From Isotricha intestinalis (lineage: Eukaryota > Ciliophora > Litostomatea > Vestibuliferida > Isotrichidae): 59,112 nt of DNA. Every line of letters starts with the position of its first letter. Within the stretch, counting starts at the first letter, position 1. The position numbers and the translations under genes were made by a program. The DNA lies in NCBI GenBank assembly GCA_023807065.1, contig JAJJLU010000382.1, positions 1-59,112 on the forward strand, read 5' to 3'. Positions 1 through 13,990 of this stretch are shown in pieces. The notes beneath the pieces were generated by a model. It was not told where the DNA came from, made no database searches, and worked only from the letters and a program-made list of their open reading frames with translations.

Positions 1-37
1 CAATCCCCAATCCCCAATCCCCAATCCCCAATCCCCC
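1..37. repeat. Telomere-like C-rich heptamer repeat (CCCCAAT)n
   Basis: The first 37 bases are about five head-to-tail copies of CCCCAAT (G strand ATTGGGG), ending in CCCCCA and then an A run. C runs of four occur nowhere else in tandem in this very A+T-rich window, and the array sits exactly at the window end with the C-rich strand 5', as expected for a left chromosome end. The known ciliate units are CCCCAA and CCCCAAAA, so CCCCAAT is a plausible variant. It could also be an internal microsatellite cut by the window edge. Confidence 0.65.
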
Positions 38-205
38 AAAAAAAATTTGGCCTATTGTGTAAATTATTATTTCAAAAAAATTTAAATATAGCAAATTAAA
101 ATTATAATGTTTATTTAAATTAAAATAATTTTCAAAAATAGGGTGAAAAATAGAGAAATAAATATATAAGTATAATATATAATATGTATTAAAATTTTAT
201 TTCAA

Positions 206-3200
206 ATGGGAATTTGTGAAAGCGTTAGATCAATTGAAAATTTAAAAGGGAAGGATTTAGTTATATATATCAGAAGAAAGTGCCAAAAATATAAAAAAAC
301 TGCAAACCAATTAAAATTTAATGAAACTATGGATTTAATTAGTAATTTAGAATATGAAGATATTGATCAAAAATGTTGTGAAGAGTTTCAAAATTCAAAT
401 TTTATGCTTTTATTTGATGAAAATTACAAAAATTTCATTGAAAAATTATTTCTTAAAATTAAATCAAACACTTTAAAAACAGATGAAGAAATAGAAAATA
501 TCCAAAAAATTAAATATATGAATATAATTTTAGATCTTTTTCAAATAAATAATAAATATTTAACAGATAAAATTGCTTGTGAAGAGTTTGAAAACCTTTT
601 TGATAAAAGCATTATTCAATTCTCAAGTATTGATATTAATGAATTAAATACTTTTTTTATTAATTCTATGAATTTTTTAACTACTAATTCTTCAGAAAAA
701 ATAAATGATATAATAGAATATATTATCAATAGTTTTTCAATTGATGATTTTCTTCCTTTTTATTTAGATATTTTAAAAAAAAAAAATACGATAAATTATG
801 ATGTTCAAAAGATAATAGTAAATTTATTATTAGATAAATCAATTAATGATAGTAAATTAGAAGTACTTTTAGAAAAAATATTTGAAAAAGATTTATCAAT
901 GAATCATATAAATTTATTTGCAGAGAATTTATTTAAACAAATTACTATAAATAAGGAAGATTTTTATAAGGAAGACAATTCTTCTTCTATTCTTTTATTT
1001 TATAAAATTAATATTGTTAAATATGAAATAGTGACAAAATATATAAATTTATTTGAATCTATTTGTAATACAATTGAACAATTATATAATGATATTATGA
1101 AAAAACAAATAAAATTTACTGAATTAGTAAAACTTTATCATTTAATTTTGAAAAAATTGTATCATGAAAGAATGTATCTTTTATGTAAAGGACAAGATAA
1201 TTTAATGAATACTTTTGAAAAAACAATATATGAAGATTATGAAAAATATTCACAATTAAAAAAAGAATATATTTCAAAAAAAAATTATATACTAATTTTT
1301 TTAAATTTTTATTTTAAAGATTCATTATTTCATAAAATCAAAGATTATACAGAAAAATTAAATGATATTGAAGAATTCAAACTTATTGATTTGGATTATT
1401 CAAATAATAAGGAATTCATTGAAGATTTTAATACAGCTCAAAAATATAATAATCTTTTAAATTCACTTTCTTTTTTAGCACTTCTTGAATATCACAAATT
1501 AAAGAAAAAAAACAATATTATGAATTTAGATGTTTTAGAAATAGTTTATCAAGATTTTCAAACTTTAATTCATTTTATAGAAGGAAATTTTTATTCAATA
1601 AATCATTTAATTCCTTCAATATTAAAAAAAATAAATTCTAAAGATCAATTAATTAATGAAATGATATTTTTAAAAAAATATTTTAAAAAAGAAAATGATA
1701 CATCAGAAATTGAAGATAAAATTATGTTTTATATAAATAAAAAAATTTACAAAAAAATATTATATTATTTAATCCAATTAATAGATGATTTTAAAATTAA
1801 TAAAAAGAATCTATATAACGATATATATTCTATTTATACAGAATTACAAGAAGAAAGTCATTCATTTTGTGATAGTGTTGAATTATATGAGAATTTAAAA
1901 GATATTTATTTGAAGCTCTTTAATTCAAAAGTATCTTCCCAAAACTTAATAAATTTATATCAATTTTGTTGTAATGAAGAAAATATAAATAATAAAATTG
2001 ATGATGATGTAGATAAAGAATCAAATTTAGTTAATTTTTTAATAAATCTAACAATTGAAGAAATCCAACAGTTAAATGAATTTCTTGAAGATGATGAAAT
2101 TAATTTTCAAGATTTAGATGATTTAGAATTATGTAATAATTTTATTAAAGCACTTAAATTTAATATAACCAATAATTATTCTGATGAAACTTTAATAGAA
2201 GATTTTATTCAGTTTTCAGAAAAAGAAGAAAAAGTTGCAATCGCAATTGAAAATATTGGAAATAAATTTTTTAAAATTAAAGAAAAGTTTGATAGTAATT
2301 TTGACATTAAACAAAGTCAAAGTGGTCAAATTAAATTATTATATGAGAATAGTAATTATAATATTAAACATGGTATTCCAAATTATATTTGTGAAGTAAC
2401 TTATGGAGATAGTAAAAAAATAGAATTTAATAAAACATTTGATGAAATAATTGAATTGAAGGATTGGGCTTTATTAAGAATAAAAAAACAAGATTCAGAA
2501 AATACAAAAATTTATGAAGATTTACCTTTAATTATAAAAAACATAGAAAATATTATTAATTCTATTAATGTAATAAGTGCAAAAGGATATCCTAATATAT
2601 TTAATTATAAAATTAGGATTAAAAATGGAATTGGAATTGAATTAAATACTTTAAAAACAACAACAATTTTAGAAAAAGAATTAAAAGAAATTGAAGAATA
2701 TCAAGAAAAATGTTTAAATAATGCATATATAGAAAAACCTTATTTAAGATTAGTTGAAGGAAGAAATTTTAATAAAATATATAAGAATATCAATAATATT
2801 CAACTCCTTACAAATATAAATAAATATCTTACAAATAATTCAAATAAAATAAATGAAATAAAATCTTATAGCAAAATACAAAATTCTAAACTAATAAATA
2901 ACAATATCAAGAAAGAATATTTTGATTTGGAATTAATGTATGAAAAAATAAACAATTATATTGAAGATTTATATATAAGCAATAATATTAGCTTAAAAGA
3001 AGTTTACAATAATGTAATTATAAAATCACCAAAACAAGGTATTCATTCAATTTTTTTTCATGAAAATGAAATTGATATTGGTGTAATTTCAATTTTCAAA
3101 GAGTATTGTAATGTATTACCAAGAGCCCAAAATATTTTATATTGTAATTTTGAAATGACAAAAGAAGAAATTATTTCATTTTTATATAGAGCAATTTTAT

Positions 3201-6200
3201 GTTCTTTTAATGGTTTATTTATAATAATTAATCCTGAAAATTTAAGTAAAGAGAATTCAATTTTATTAATTGATATTATTAAAAATGAACTGAATAATAT
3301 AAAAATAAATTCATGTTTAATCTTTTCATATTGTCATGAAAATCATGATGTAATTGTTCACATTAAAAATTTAGAGAATCATCAACATTTACCAAAAATA
3401 AAAATTGAAGAAAATTTTAAATTGAGTAAAAATGATGATATTAATATTGATGTTATTACTTCTGAACAAACTGGTTTAGGTAAATCCACTTTAATAAAAA
3501 ATAATTTTTTAATTGGAAATTATAATTATTTATATTTTCCTTTAGGAGGTGATATAAAAAAAACTGAAATCATACATAGATTGAATACAATTGATTTATT
3601 AAAGAATAAAAAAATTGGATTTCATTTAGATTTATATGATACTAATCAAATTGGAATTATTAGAGAATTTTTATTTCATTTTTTAATTACAAAATGTTAT
3701 TATATATCCAATGAAGAAATTTTTTATTATGATAATGAATTAAAAATTACAATAGAAATTCCAGATAAACTATTAACAAATTTCTTAGATTTATATCCTA
3801 TATTATATTTATTTAATATAAAAGAGATTTCAAAATTATCCAATAACATAAACAATAATACAAATAATAAAATTGAAAAAATTCCAAAACCAAAATTAAT
3901 TCATCAAAATAATTTAACTTCAAATTTTCAAATATGTTTTAATTTTTTAAAATATTATTCAGAAGATAAAATTAATTCAAATGATATTTATATTAAAGAA
4001 ATTTCTTTAAATAGACCAAATTCAAATATAATTGATGCAAATATTATACCTTTAAATGAATGTGAACAATTATTATCAAAATTTTTAACTATTGATATGC
4101 CAAATTATTATCAAATTAATTCTTTTATTTCAATATTAGGAGAAGAATTTAAAATTTTAGCAAACAGTATTTTTTTAAGTAGTGAAGAAATAAATATTAA
4201 ATTACAAGATAATTCAAGAAAAGATTTAATAGGAATTAGAAATTTTTTTATTAAATGTTTAATTGAAGTTACCAAACACTTTATAAAAGGTGCTTATGAT
4301 GAAATTTTAAAAGAACAAAATTATATTGAAAAAAAACAAAAGTCTGAAACAATTAATATAAATAATGATGAAAAGTTAAGAAATTTAATTTCAACAAAAA
4401 AAGTTTCTTTTGATAAAATAGATCCTAGTTTAATAATATTTAATGATGATAAACAATCAATAACAATTATTGCAACATGTGATAGAAAAACAGAATATTA
4501 TTCTAAATTAAAAGCATTATATAATTCTCAATCATTAATAGATAAAGGATTAAAAGAATGTATTGATTATTCAACTTTAACAGTAGAAGAATATTATTTA
4601 GAGTTACAAAAAGTTTTGAATTTATATAGAGATTTAAATTGTGAAGTAGAATATGATAATAAAATATTACAACCAATAAAAGAAATTGTTTCAAATTATG
4701 TTTTCACTTCTGATAATTTTATAAAATTAATATTAATAATTACTAGAATAAGAGCAAATATTCCTGTTATAATGATGGGAGAAACTGGATGTGGTAAAAC
4801 ATCTTTAATTAAAATAATATATGATTTAAAAGAAAAATACGTTGGTTCAGAATTAGAAGAAGGAATGTTAATTTTTAATTTCCATTCTGGAATTGTTGAT
4901 AAAGATATTATTGATTGGATGTATAAATATAATTTAATTTATGATGATTATAATAATATTGATGATGAAATAAATACTAATAATAAACAAAAATGGGTTT
5001 TTTTTGATGAAATTAATACTTGTAATTCAATGGGATTATTAAGTGAAATATTATGTAAGCATACAATGTTAGGAATTCCAATTAAAAAAAATATCATATT
5101 TATTGCTGCCTGTAATCCTTATAGATTATATACAAAAAAAAAAGAAATTATTGGATTATATGATGAAACAAAACATAAATCAAGAAATTTAGTTTATACT
5201 GTTAATCCATTACCATCTTGTTTATTAAATTTTGTTTTTGATTTTGGAAGTATTAAAGAAGAAGATGAAAGAAAATATATTGAAAATATTATTTCACATC
5301 CTTTTAATGCATTTATTAAAAATGAAAATGATAGAAAAAAAATGAAGGCTATTGCAACGAATTTAATATTTGAAGCACATAATTTTATAAGAAAAGATAA
5401 TGATGAAAGTGCTGTTAGTTTAAGAGAAGTTAATAGATTTAATATTCTATTTGTATTCTTTTTAAAAATGTTAAAAAATAGAAATAAAGATAAATATTTA
5501 GGAGCAATTAATTTATCTATTTATTTATGTTATTATTTAAGAATATTTAATAAAGACTCAAGAACAGAATTTTGTAAAATAATGAATAAAACTTTTCAAA
5601 AAGATAATTTTGATTTTGAATCTTTGCCTCATGAAATACAAAATGAAATAGCAGAAGAATTAATAATAGAAAATGGTTACGCTAAAAATAGAGCTTTATT
5701 AGAAAATTTATTTGCATTATTTGTATGTATAATAAATAAAATTCCATTATTTATTGTAGGAAAACCAGGATGTAGTAAATCATTAAGTACTCAATTAATA
5801 TTACAAAGTATGAAAGGAATAAATTCAAGTCAAAATTTATTCAAACAATATCCAAGAATAATATCATTTTATTATCAAGGTTCTTTATCAAGTACTTCAG
5901 AAGGAATTAAAAAAATGTTTGACAAAGTCAGAAAAACTTTAAAAAGTAAGTCTTCAAATGAAATTATTCCAGTTTTTTACTTTGATGAAATGGGATTAGC
6001 AGAAATATCTAAAAATAATCCTTTAAAAGCAATTCATTCTGAATTAGAATATGATGAAGATAAAGGAAAAATATCTTTTATTGGAATTTCAAATTGGTCT
6101 TTAGATGCTTCTAAAATGAATAGAGGTTTATTTATTTCTATTCCAGAACCTGATAAAGATGATTTAATTCTCACTTCAGAAAAGATTGCAAAATCTTATA

Positions 6201-9200
6201 ATGATATATTAATTGAAAAATATAAAAAATATTATGAAAGTTTAGCAAAAGCTTATTATGATTATAAAAATTCTTTTGATAAAAATAATTTAAAAGTAAA
6301 TAATTTTCATGGATTAAGAGATTTTTATCATTTAATTAAATTATTCTCTAGAAAATTAATTGAAAGAAATTACCCTATTGATGAATATAATATTAAATCA
6401 ATAATAGATACTTCAATTGGAAGAAATTTTGGTGGAATGGATACTTCAATTCATAAATTTTCAGAAATGTTTTATAATTATGAACCAAATATTAAATCAA
6501 TTAAATATGATTGTTCTATTATGAGATGTATATATAATAATTTAATTGATTTTAAAAGCCGATTTTTAATGACTATTTCAAAAGATTCAATTTCAAAATT
6601 ATTAATAGAATCAATATTAAATAAATATAAAAAAAATATAAAATAGTAATAGGAAGTAGTTTTGAAGAAGATATTCAAAAAGAATTTTATACAATAAAAA
6701 AATTAAATGAAATTCAATCATATTTATATGAAGATACAATTTTAATATTAAAAAATTTAGAATCAATTTATCCTTCACTATATGATTTATTTAATCAAAA
6801 CTATAAACAATTTGGAGAAAGAAGATATACAAGAATTGCACTTGGTCATTCAAATAGTATGTATCAACCAGTACATAAAGAATTTAGATGTATAATATTA
6901 GTTGATCCTGATGAAATTGAAAAAGAAGATCCTCCTTTTTTAAATAGATTTGAAAAACAAATTATATCATTTGATGATTTATTAAGTTCAAATTTAAAAG
7001 AAGATGTTAAGAAAATTAATAATTATATAAATTATATGATTGAAAGTAAAAAAGGAAATGAAAAAATTAATATTGATTTAAAAAGTCAATTATTTCATTT
7101 TGATTTAAATGGAATAAGTAGTATTGTATATTCTATAAATAATACTGATCAATATGAAGAATTAATTTCATCATGTTTAAAAAATGAAGTTCAAGATGAA
7201 GAAACAATAAATTATTCTTCAAGTATTTATATAAGTGATGATGAAGATTTAAATAAAAAAAATGAAGAATCAGAATTATTTTCTAATGAAAAGATAATAA
7301 ATGAAAAAGTTACAAATACCTTGACTCAAGATATTTTAGTATATATGAGTCTTAATGATTTTGATAATAAATATCATAGATTTGAAACCATTAAAAATTC
7401 TTATAAAAAGAAGAATCATCAAAATATAAAAATGTATTTAAATAACATTTCTAATAATCTACATATTATTTATACTTTTTCTCATATATTAGAACCATTA
7501 TTTCAAGATAATGAACAATATTCTAATGATAAATTTGGAAAATTCAGTAAGGAATCTTCAAAAAGAATTATTATTAGTCATTATAATAATGAAAGAAGAA
7601 TTGAAGAAGAAATTATAGATTTTTTTAACAATAAAAATTATAATTTATGTTATTTTCAGTTTGAAAATGATAGGTTTAAACATTTAAATCATATTAAATA
7701 TTTAATAGAAAATCAATGTAATGAATTTAAACAAGAAAATAAGGTAATATTATTTATAATTCATTTAAAAAGAGTATTCATTAATAGTAAAAAAAAAAAT
7801 AATCAATTTAATCCACAATATTTTATTTCTCAAACATCAAACTTCGATCAAATATTTATTGATAATTTACATGGAAAAAATATTTTAATTACTGATATAA
7901 TGAATAAAAATATTGATGAATTATTCAAAATAAAAGAATTAATTAACATTGATTATGAATTTGATTCAGCATTATATCAAATATTTATATTAATTAATTT
8001 TCAATTTTTAGACCATTTAAATGAAAAAAATTATGAAAATCATTATATTGAAAAATGGATTGATTTATTAAAATCTAAAAAAGATATAATAAATAAAAAA
8101 ATTTTGAAAAACATTAAAAAATTTAATGATTCATTTCTTTCATATATTTTTCATAATAATATTATTAAGGAAAATGATATTGATTTATTATCAATAATCT
8201 CAAATTATTTAAAAACTATATTTAAAGAAAATCAATTTAAAATTGTTTTAAAATTATTGCAAAATGGATATTTTTCTCCATTAATTAATTATAATAGCAA
8301 TAGTGTTAACAATGAATTTGATGAAATTTATAATGAATTAATAGAAAGATTAAATATTGATAGTTTTGAATATTCTAGTTCTTTAAAAGTGAATGATGTG
8401 ATTATTTTAGATAATTTATCATTACCTGGTTCTTTAGAAATATTTAAAAATATGAAAGTATATATTAAATCACTTAAGAATTTATATTATGAAAATGATG
8501 ATAATTTTTTAAATGGAAATATATTAATAGATATATATATTCAAAATAAAAATGATTTAGAAGAATTAATGAAAATAGAAATAAAAAAATATGACTTAAT
8601 CCAAATTCTTGAATCTAAAAGAGAAATGTTAAATGATAAAATATTTTCTCTTTTATTAAATGATTACTTTGAAATATTTTTAAAATTTGAAAATAAAGAA
8701 AATAATAATAATATTTTTAATGATCATTTAACATTGACTCCAAGTTTATTGGAATTTTTAAATTTAATTATTGAAAAAATTGAATCCAATTCAAAAAACT
8801 ATCTTCAAAAATTATTGAAATTTATAATATGGTTTGAATGTTATTCAAATTATATTTTCCCTTGTATTCAAATTATATCAAAACTATCTTCAATAAATAA
8901 TAATTTTATTAAACAATTTAAGGAAAAAATGAATTTATTTAATAAAGATGAAGATATTATTATATTAGAAAATAATAATAATGTCTATAATCAAATAAAT
9001 GAAATTTTTTATTTAATCTATCAAAGTTTAATAGAAATGATATTTGAAAATGCAAATTATTTAAATAATTTAAATGAAACTCAATTTTATAAATATACCT
9101 TAAATTTAGAAAATTTTGCAAATATTTTATTACTTTCAAAACATAAATTAAAAGTACATTTAAAATCTTTTTATATATTAATTTCATTTACAAAAATTAA

Positions 9201-12200
9201 AGAAGCTCTTGAAAAAAATGGAAAAAAGAAAGAAATAATAAAATATATGTCACTATTGAAAAATGAATTTTTTAACTTGAAATATAATCGTACCAAAGCA
9301 TATAAAAGTTTAGAAGATGAATTTATTTTTTTAAAAACCAATTTTTCAAATAATCAAAATTATTGTAATCTTGTTATTGAAATATTTTTGAATAAATTAA
9401 AAATATCTAAAGATAATAAATTTAATCAAAAAATATTAGAATTGATTTTAACTGATAATTCAATATTAATTAAATCTAAAATAATTTTACATTATTTATT
9501 AAAAGATTGTTATTATGATATTATTCCTAATAACAATAATTTAAATACATTCCCTTCAATAGAATATAATAATAAAAAAAAAGATTTAATAGATTTTTTA
9601 AATAAAAGTAACAATATCTTTTTAGATGAATTATTAATTCAATTGTTTGAAAGTTTAATCAGTTCTTATTTTTTAAATATTTCAAATCAAAAAATTATAA
9701 ACCAATTATATCAATCTTTTCAAAATAGTGTATTATATATTGAAAACAAAAATTTCTTAATAAATAAGAATAATAAAGTTTCAATGTTATATTGTATTGT
9801 GCTTATAAAATATTTTTGTAATATATTTATTAAATGTATAATCAATGAAAATTCATTTTCTTTTCAAAACCTTACTAAATTCTTATTAAACAAAACTAAT
9901 AATTTCACAATAGTTATAAAATTATATATTCTCAAAATAATTTATTTTTCAATAGGAAATTATGAAAAAATGAAGGAATTAATATATTTAAATTCAAATT
10001 TACAATTTATGAATGAAATAAATCTCAATGAAAAATTAAAATATGATATATCATTCTTATTTTTCAATATTGATAATTTATTAATTTATCAAGAATTTTC
10101 AATTCAATTAAAAAGAGACAATAATACCAATTTTTTAAATAAAAACCATATGATTCAATTAATTGAAAAAAATGGTTTTGATGAATTTTACAATTTAATT
10201 GTAAATGAAATTATCTCAAATCTAAAATCAAATCAATACAATAATAATTTCACAAACTACTTTAAGTCCTTAACCCAAAAATTAAAAGATACAACAAAAA
10301 ACCTATTAAACCTATTTTTAAACAAATCAAATTTTACAAAATTAATATTTCCTCAAATTAAAAATTTATCATTAGAAGATTATGAAATTATATTACATTC
10401 TCATAAAATAAGTTACTTATGTTCAACATTAAAAAATAAAAATTCATTCTATTACAATTTACAATCTCCAAAAATAAAAGAAATAATAGACAATAGTTAC
10501 ATTCCAGGAGGAGAACCACCAGATGATTTAATAATACTTAATTCAAAAGAAATTGAAAATTTATGTAAAAATGATACAAATCGTGGACTTTATATTTGTA
10601 GTTGTGGTTATTTTTATCAAATAGAAAATTGTACTAGACCAAATCAAATATCAACTTGTCCTGAATGTGGTCAAAATATAGGAGGAAATGATTATAGATT
10701 AATTTCAAGAGCTGGTCATCAGAGAATTTTTATAGATCAAACACAAAAAAATCAATTTAGTGCAATTCCTGGTATTATTTTAAGTGATTTTATTAAAGAA
10801 GTTGAATCAAAAAAATCTAATGAATCCAAAGGAATTCATAAAGTTACTAGGGAATTTATAATTCTGAAAAATAAAGAAATAAGAGGATTGAATCAAGTAT
10901 CTTATAGGTTGTTGAGTTTTATTTTTTATTCTAATTTGTATTTTGCTGAAAAATTAAATTATTTAAGTAATGAAAATGTTAAGGATTATTTATTAAGAAT
11001 GAAAAATGGACAAAATGATAATTCAATAAATTGTTTTGAAATATTAAAAATAGGATATAAATTATTAAAAGATGAATTAAGTAATAAAGGAATTAATCAA
11101 ATACAAATTTATTTAAATATGATATATCCAAAACTTAAAGAATTAATTCAAAATATTAATGAAATTGATACAATACAAAAAAGAAGAAATTTTGAAAATG
11201 AAATAAATAATTTAGTAGAAACATCATTTCTCGATTATCAAAAATATTATACAAACTATATTAAAGAAAATAAAAATATTCAAGAAATAAATCAAGAATC
11301 AAATAAATCAATTATTACAGAAAAAGTTGATGTTTTTTTGATGTCTGAAGAAAAATATCCTTTGATAAGATATTTTACTTTTTCAAATTATCCAACAAGA
11401 GCTCAATTTGAAAAAAATTTCGACGAAATCACAAATAAAAATAATTTTCCAGTTATTAATTCATTCATTAAATGTTATAATGAAGGAGAAGAAGAAAAAA
11501 TTAAAAATTTACCTTTAATAAATCCATTTAGTTTATATATGATTAATAGACATTCATATAATTCAACAAGAAAAGAAGCAAATAATAAAAGTATTAATGA
11601 TGATTTAATAAAAATTCCAAATAATAATAAAATAATGAAAATGTTTGAAAATTTTAAAAAAGGTTATGATAAATTATTATCTTTAATAAAAAGTTCAGAT
11701 TTAATTTGTCATATGAATAGACAAAATAAAGAAAAAAATAAAAAAGAGATTTTATTAACTGATGAATTAGCATATTGTTTAAATGATTTAGGAGAAGAAA
11801 AAGGAATGAAATTAGCAACATTTTATCATGAATTAATTAAAATTCAAAATAATTTTTTAAATTCTATTCAACAATTTATTAATGGAGGAGAATTAAAATA
11901 TATATGTCAAAATATAAATAGAGAAATACTTATTCAAAATGCGATTCCAAGTGAAATTATTAATTTAAATATTCATTCTGATATTTTTAATTCTTTTGAA
12001 GAATTAATTTCAATTTATTCAATTAGAAATTGTTTCAATATTGAAATGAATAATATTAATTATAATAATTATTCAAGAATTGAATTTGATTATGATAAAA
12101 TTAATATTGAAATGGGAAAAATCTTACTTTTAAATAAGAAAAAGTTTATATCGGGAGAAGCAAAAAAAGAACAAATTTTTGTTACATATCGTTTTGAAAC

Positions 12201-12891
12201 TTTTTCAGGTAATAATTCTTCAATTATTAGTGATTTTATTAATCAGTTTCCTCAAGATAAATTATCAATAAATCAAAAAGATTATATTAATGAATTAATT
12301 GAAACAATTAATCCACAAACAATTATGTTTTCAATTCAAATGATTATTTTTTATTTATTGAATAATAAAGAAAAAAATATATATAATAAAAATACTCAAG
12401 TTAATCAAATTTTTATTCGTCTTCCTTCTTATATTATAATTCAAAAAGATATGAAAATATTATTTAATCAATCTAATAATTTTTGTATTAAACATTTAAT
12501 TAATATTTTTGAATTCATGGAAGAAAAAAATTATAATTTTATAGTTGAAAATGTTGATTATGACTATAAAATGGAATTAAATTCACAAATTAATGCAAAA
12601 ATGATTAAAGCTTATTTTAAAAATGAAAATCAACTTTTAATTAAAAAAAATATTTTAGAATCTGCTATTCGAAAATTTATTTCAAGATTTTTAACTGGGA
12701 CTTCAAAGCAAGAAAATTTTAAAAATGATGAAAATTTATTTTATTATCTTGAATATAAAGAAGAATTATGGCCTTTTGAAATTTTTAACAACGAAAATTT
12801 TGGAAATGAAATTGATAATCTAAGAAATAAATTTAATGTTTTACTAAATCAAATTGTGACTTTTTATGAATTATTGACTTCTTCATCATGA
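206..12891 (+). CDS. Giant RNF213-like AAA+ ATPase / RZ-finger E3 ubiquitin ligase (one gene read in two frames)
   Basis: RNF213-family proteins are dynein-like AAA+ rings fused to a ubiquitin-ligase module, acting in the cytosol on lipid droplets and intracellular bacteria. The first frame (206-6646) carries a degenerate P-loop near residue 1087 (QTGLGKST), Walker A GETGCGKTS near 1525 with Walker B WVFFDEIN near 1597, and Walker A VGKPGCSKS near 1851 with FYFDEMGLAE near 1925. The last pair is the RNF213 AAA4 signature. The second frame resumes at IGSSFEED and continues with SLYDLFNQNY and PPFLNRFEKQ, all family hallmarks. It then has an RZ-type zinc finger at about 10585-10690 (ENC, CPEC, IGG). 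No CxxC cluster precedes it, so the RING seen in vertebrate RNF213 is absent. Joined length is about 4230 residues against 5207 in human. The frames meet at an 8-A run (6629-6636), so one base is missing or a frameshift occurs. It ends in TGA. The 5' end lies about 170 bases from the telomere-like repeat. Confidence 0.85.
6629..6658 (+). other. Frame break inside the RNF213-like gene
   Basis: The 0 frame reads into AAA TAG TAA TAG at 6641-6652. The conserved segment VIGSSFEED is in the -1 (equivalently +2) frame, open from 6631. Adding one A to the 8-A run at 6629-6636 restores a continuous family-like reading, KYKIVIGSSF. The alternatives are -1 slippage on A AAA AAT or a +2 skip at AAA-TAG. 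There is no GT before the stop that would allow a short intron here. Confidence 0.8.
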
Positions 12892-13119
12892 AATGATTTA
12901 TCTTCTAACATTTTTTATTTTGGAATAAATGTTTTATTTTATTTTTTATATTTTTTATTTTCATTTAGAATATTATATTATTAATTTTTTTTGATTAATC
13001 AAAACAATGTAATAATAAATTATCTAATAATTTATATTAAATAAATAAATATATGATTAAAAAAAAAATATAAATTCAAATTGAAAATTATAAATAAATC
13101 AATTATTTTATACTTAAAA

Positions 13120-13494
13120 TTACAATAATAACAATACACATTTATTTTTCTTTGATTTTTTCATTTTTATATTTTTATTAATTACACTATTTATAAATTC
13201 AACTTCTTTTCTTTTTCCTTTAGGATTTTCATAAATTCCAATTCCATTAAGTTTTCCATAAAAAAGAAAAATAAACTTTTTTTCCTTATTTAAATTTAAT
13301 TTCCTCATTTCCTTCTTTAATATCATTTTTATATTGTCCTTTATAATATTCATTTTATTACATTTATATAAACCTTCCCCATAAAAAATACCATTTAAAT
13401 ATTCTCCAAAATACTTATTTCCATTTTTTTTCCAATAATAATGTCCTTGTCCATTAAAATTTATTATTTCAAAAATTTCCTTCATAAAAATCAC
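13120..13494 (-). pseudogene. Decayed MORN-repeat protein fragment
   Basis: The open frame begins with a clear MORN repeat (GQGHYYW, GNKYFGEYLNGIFYGEGLYK) and ends with another (GKLNGIGIYENPKG). Between them this frame is unlike MORN, but a neighbouring frame reads YYKGQYKNDIKEGN, the missing middle repeat, before hitting TAA. So at least two frameshifts separate consecutive repeats. MORN repeats scaffold membranes, basal bodies and flagellar structures. Only about four repeats remain and there is no catalytic partner domain. A real short protein in the single open frame is possible but less likely. Confidence 0.6.
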
Positions 13495-13500
13495 TTAATT

Positions 13501-13990
13501 CAAAATTTTTTTATTTTCAATAACATTAATATTAGAATTAATACATTATTCAAAACCTTAAGTAAATTATGCCCAATTCCAATCATCAATGACACCAATA
13601 ATGACATTAAATACAAAACAATTATTATTCACAATTGTATTTAGACACAAACTTTATAAAGTAATAAACGCTCTAAGAATTGCTTGTTTAAATGCATTTT
13701 ATAAAAGAACAACTACATATAGTAATGTAATTAACATAGAAGATTTACAATTAGACTTTATGAATTATAGTAATGTTTATCCTTTATTTAAAGAATTTGG
13801 AGTAAGTGATAATTTTGATAATATTGGATTAATAAATTATAATTTTTATAATTATACATAACTAATTAGAATAGGAGAAAAATATGGAACTGAATGTAGA
13901 AATTCATCTGATTCAAATATTATACGCAAAAGCGAAAAAGATATTGATGATTACTTGAAAAAGTTGGCTTCAAATAACTTATGTTTCTTC
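13501..13990 (+). pseudogene. Unidentified decayed coding fragment
   Basis: Two overlapping short frames (about 13441-13644 and 13589-13861) and an in-frame continuation past a TAA at 13859-13861 to about 13998 together read like a once-continuous globular protein (INALRIACLNAFYKR, VYPLFKEFGVSDNFDNIG, IRIGEKYGTECRNSSDSN). Composition here is richer in G, C and non-N/K codons than the true spacers. I cannot name the family. The stop and frame changes suggest decay. A spliced gene with unrecognised introns is the alternative. Confidence 0.4.

Noticed and set aside
6525..6555. 31-nt GTATAT...AAAAG intron in the RNF213-like gene
   Set aside because: The segment encodes family-like sequence before the break, and removal does not restore the frame at 6649.
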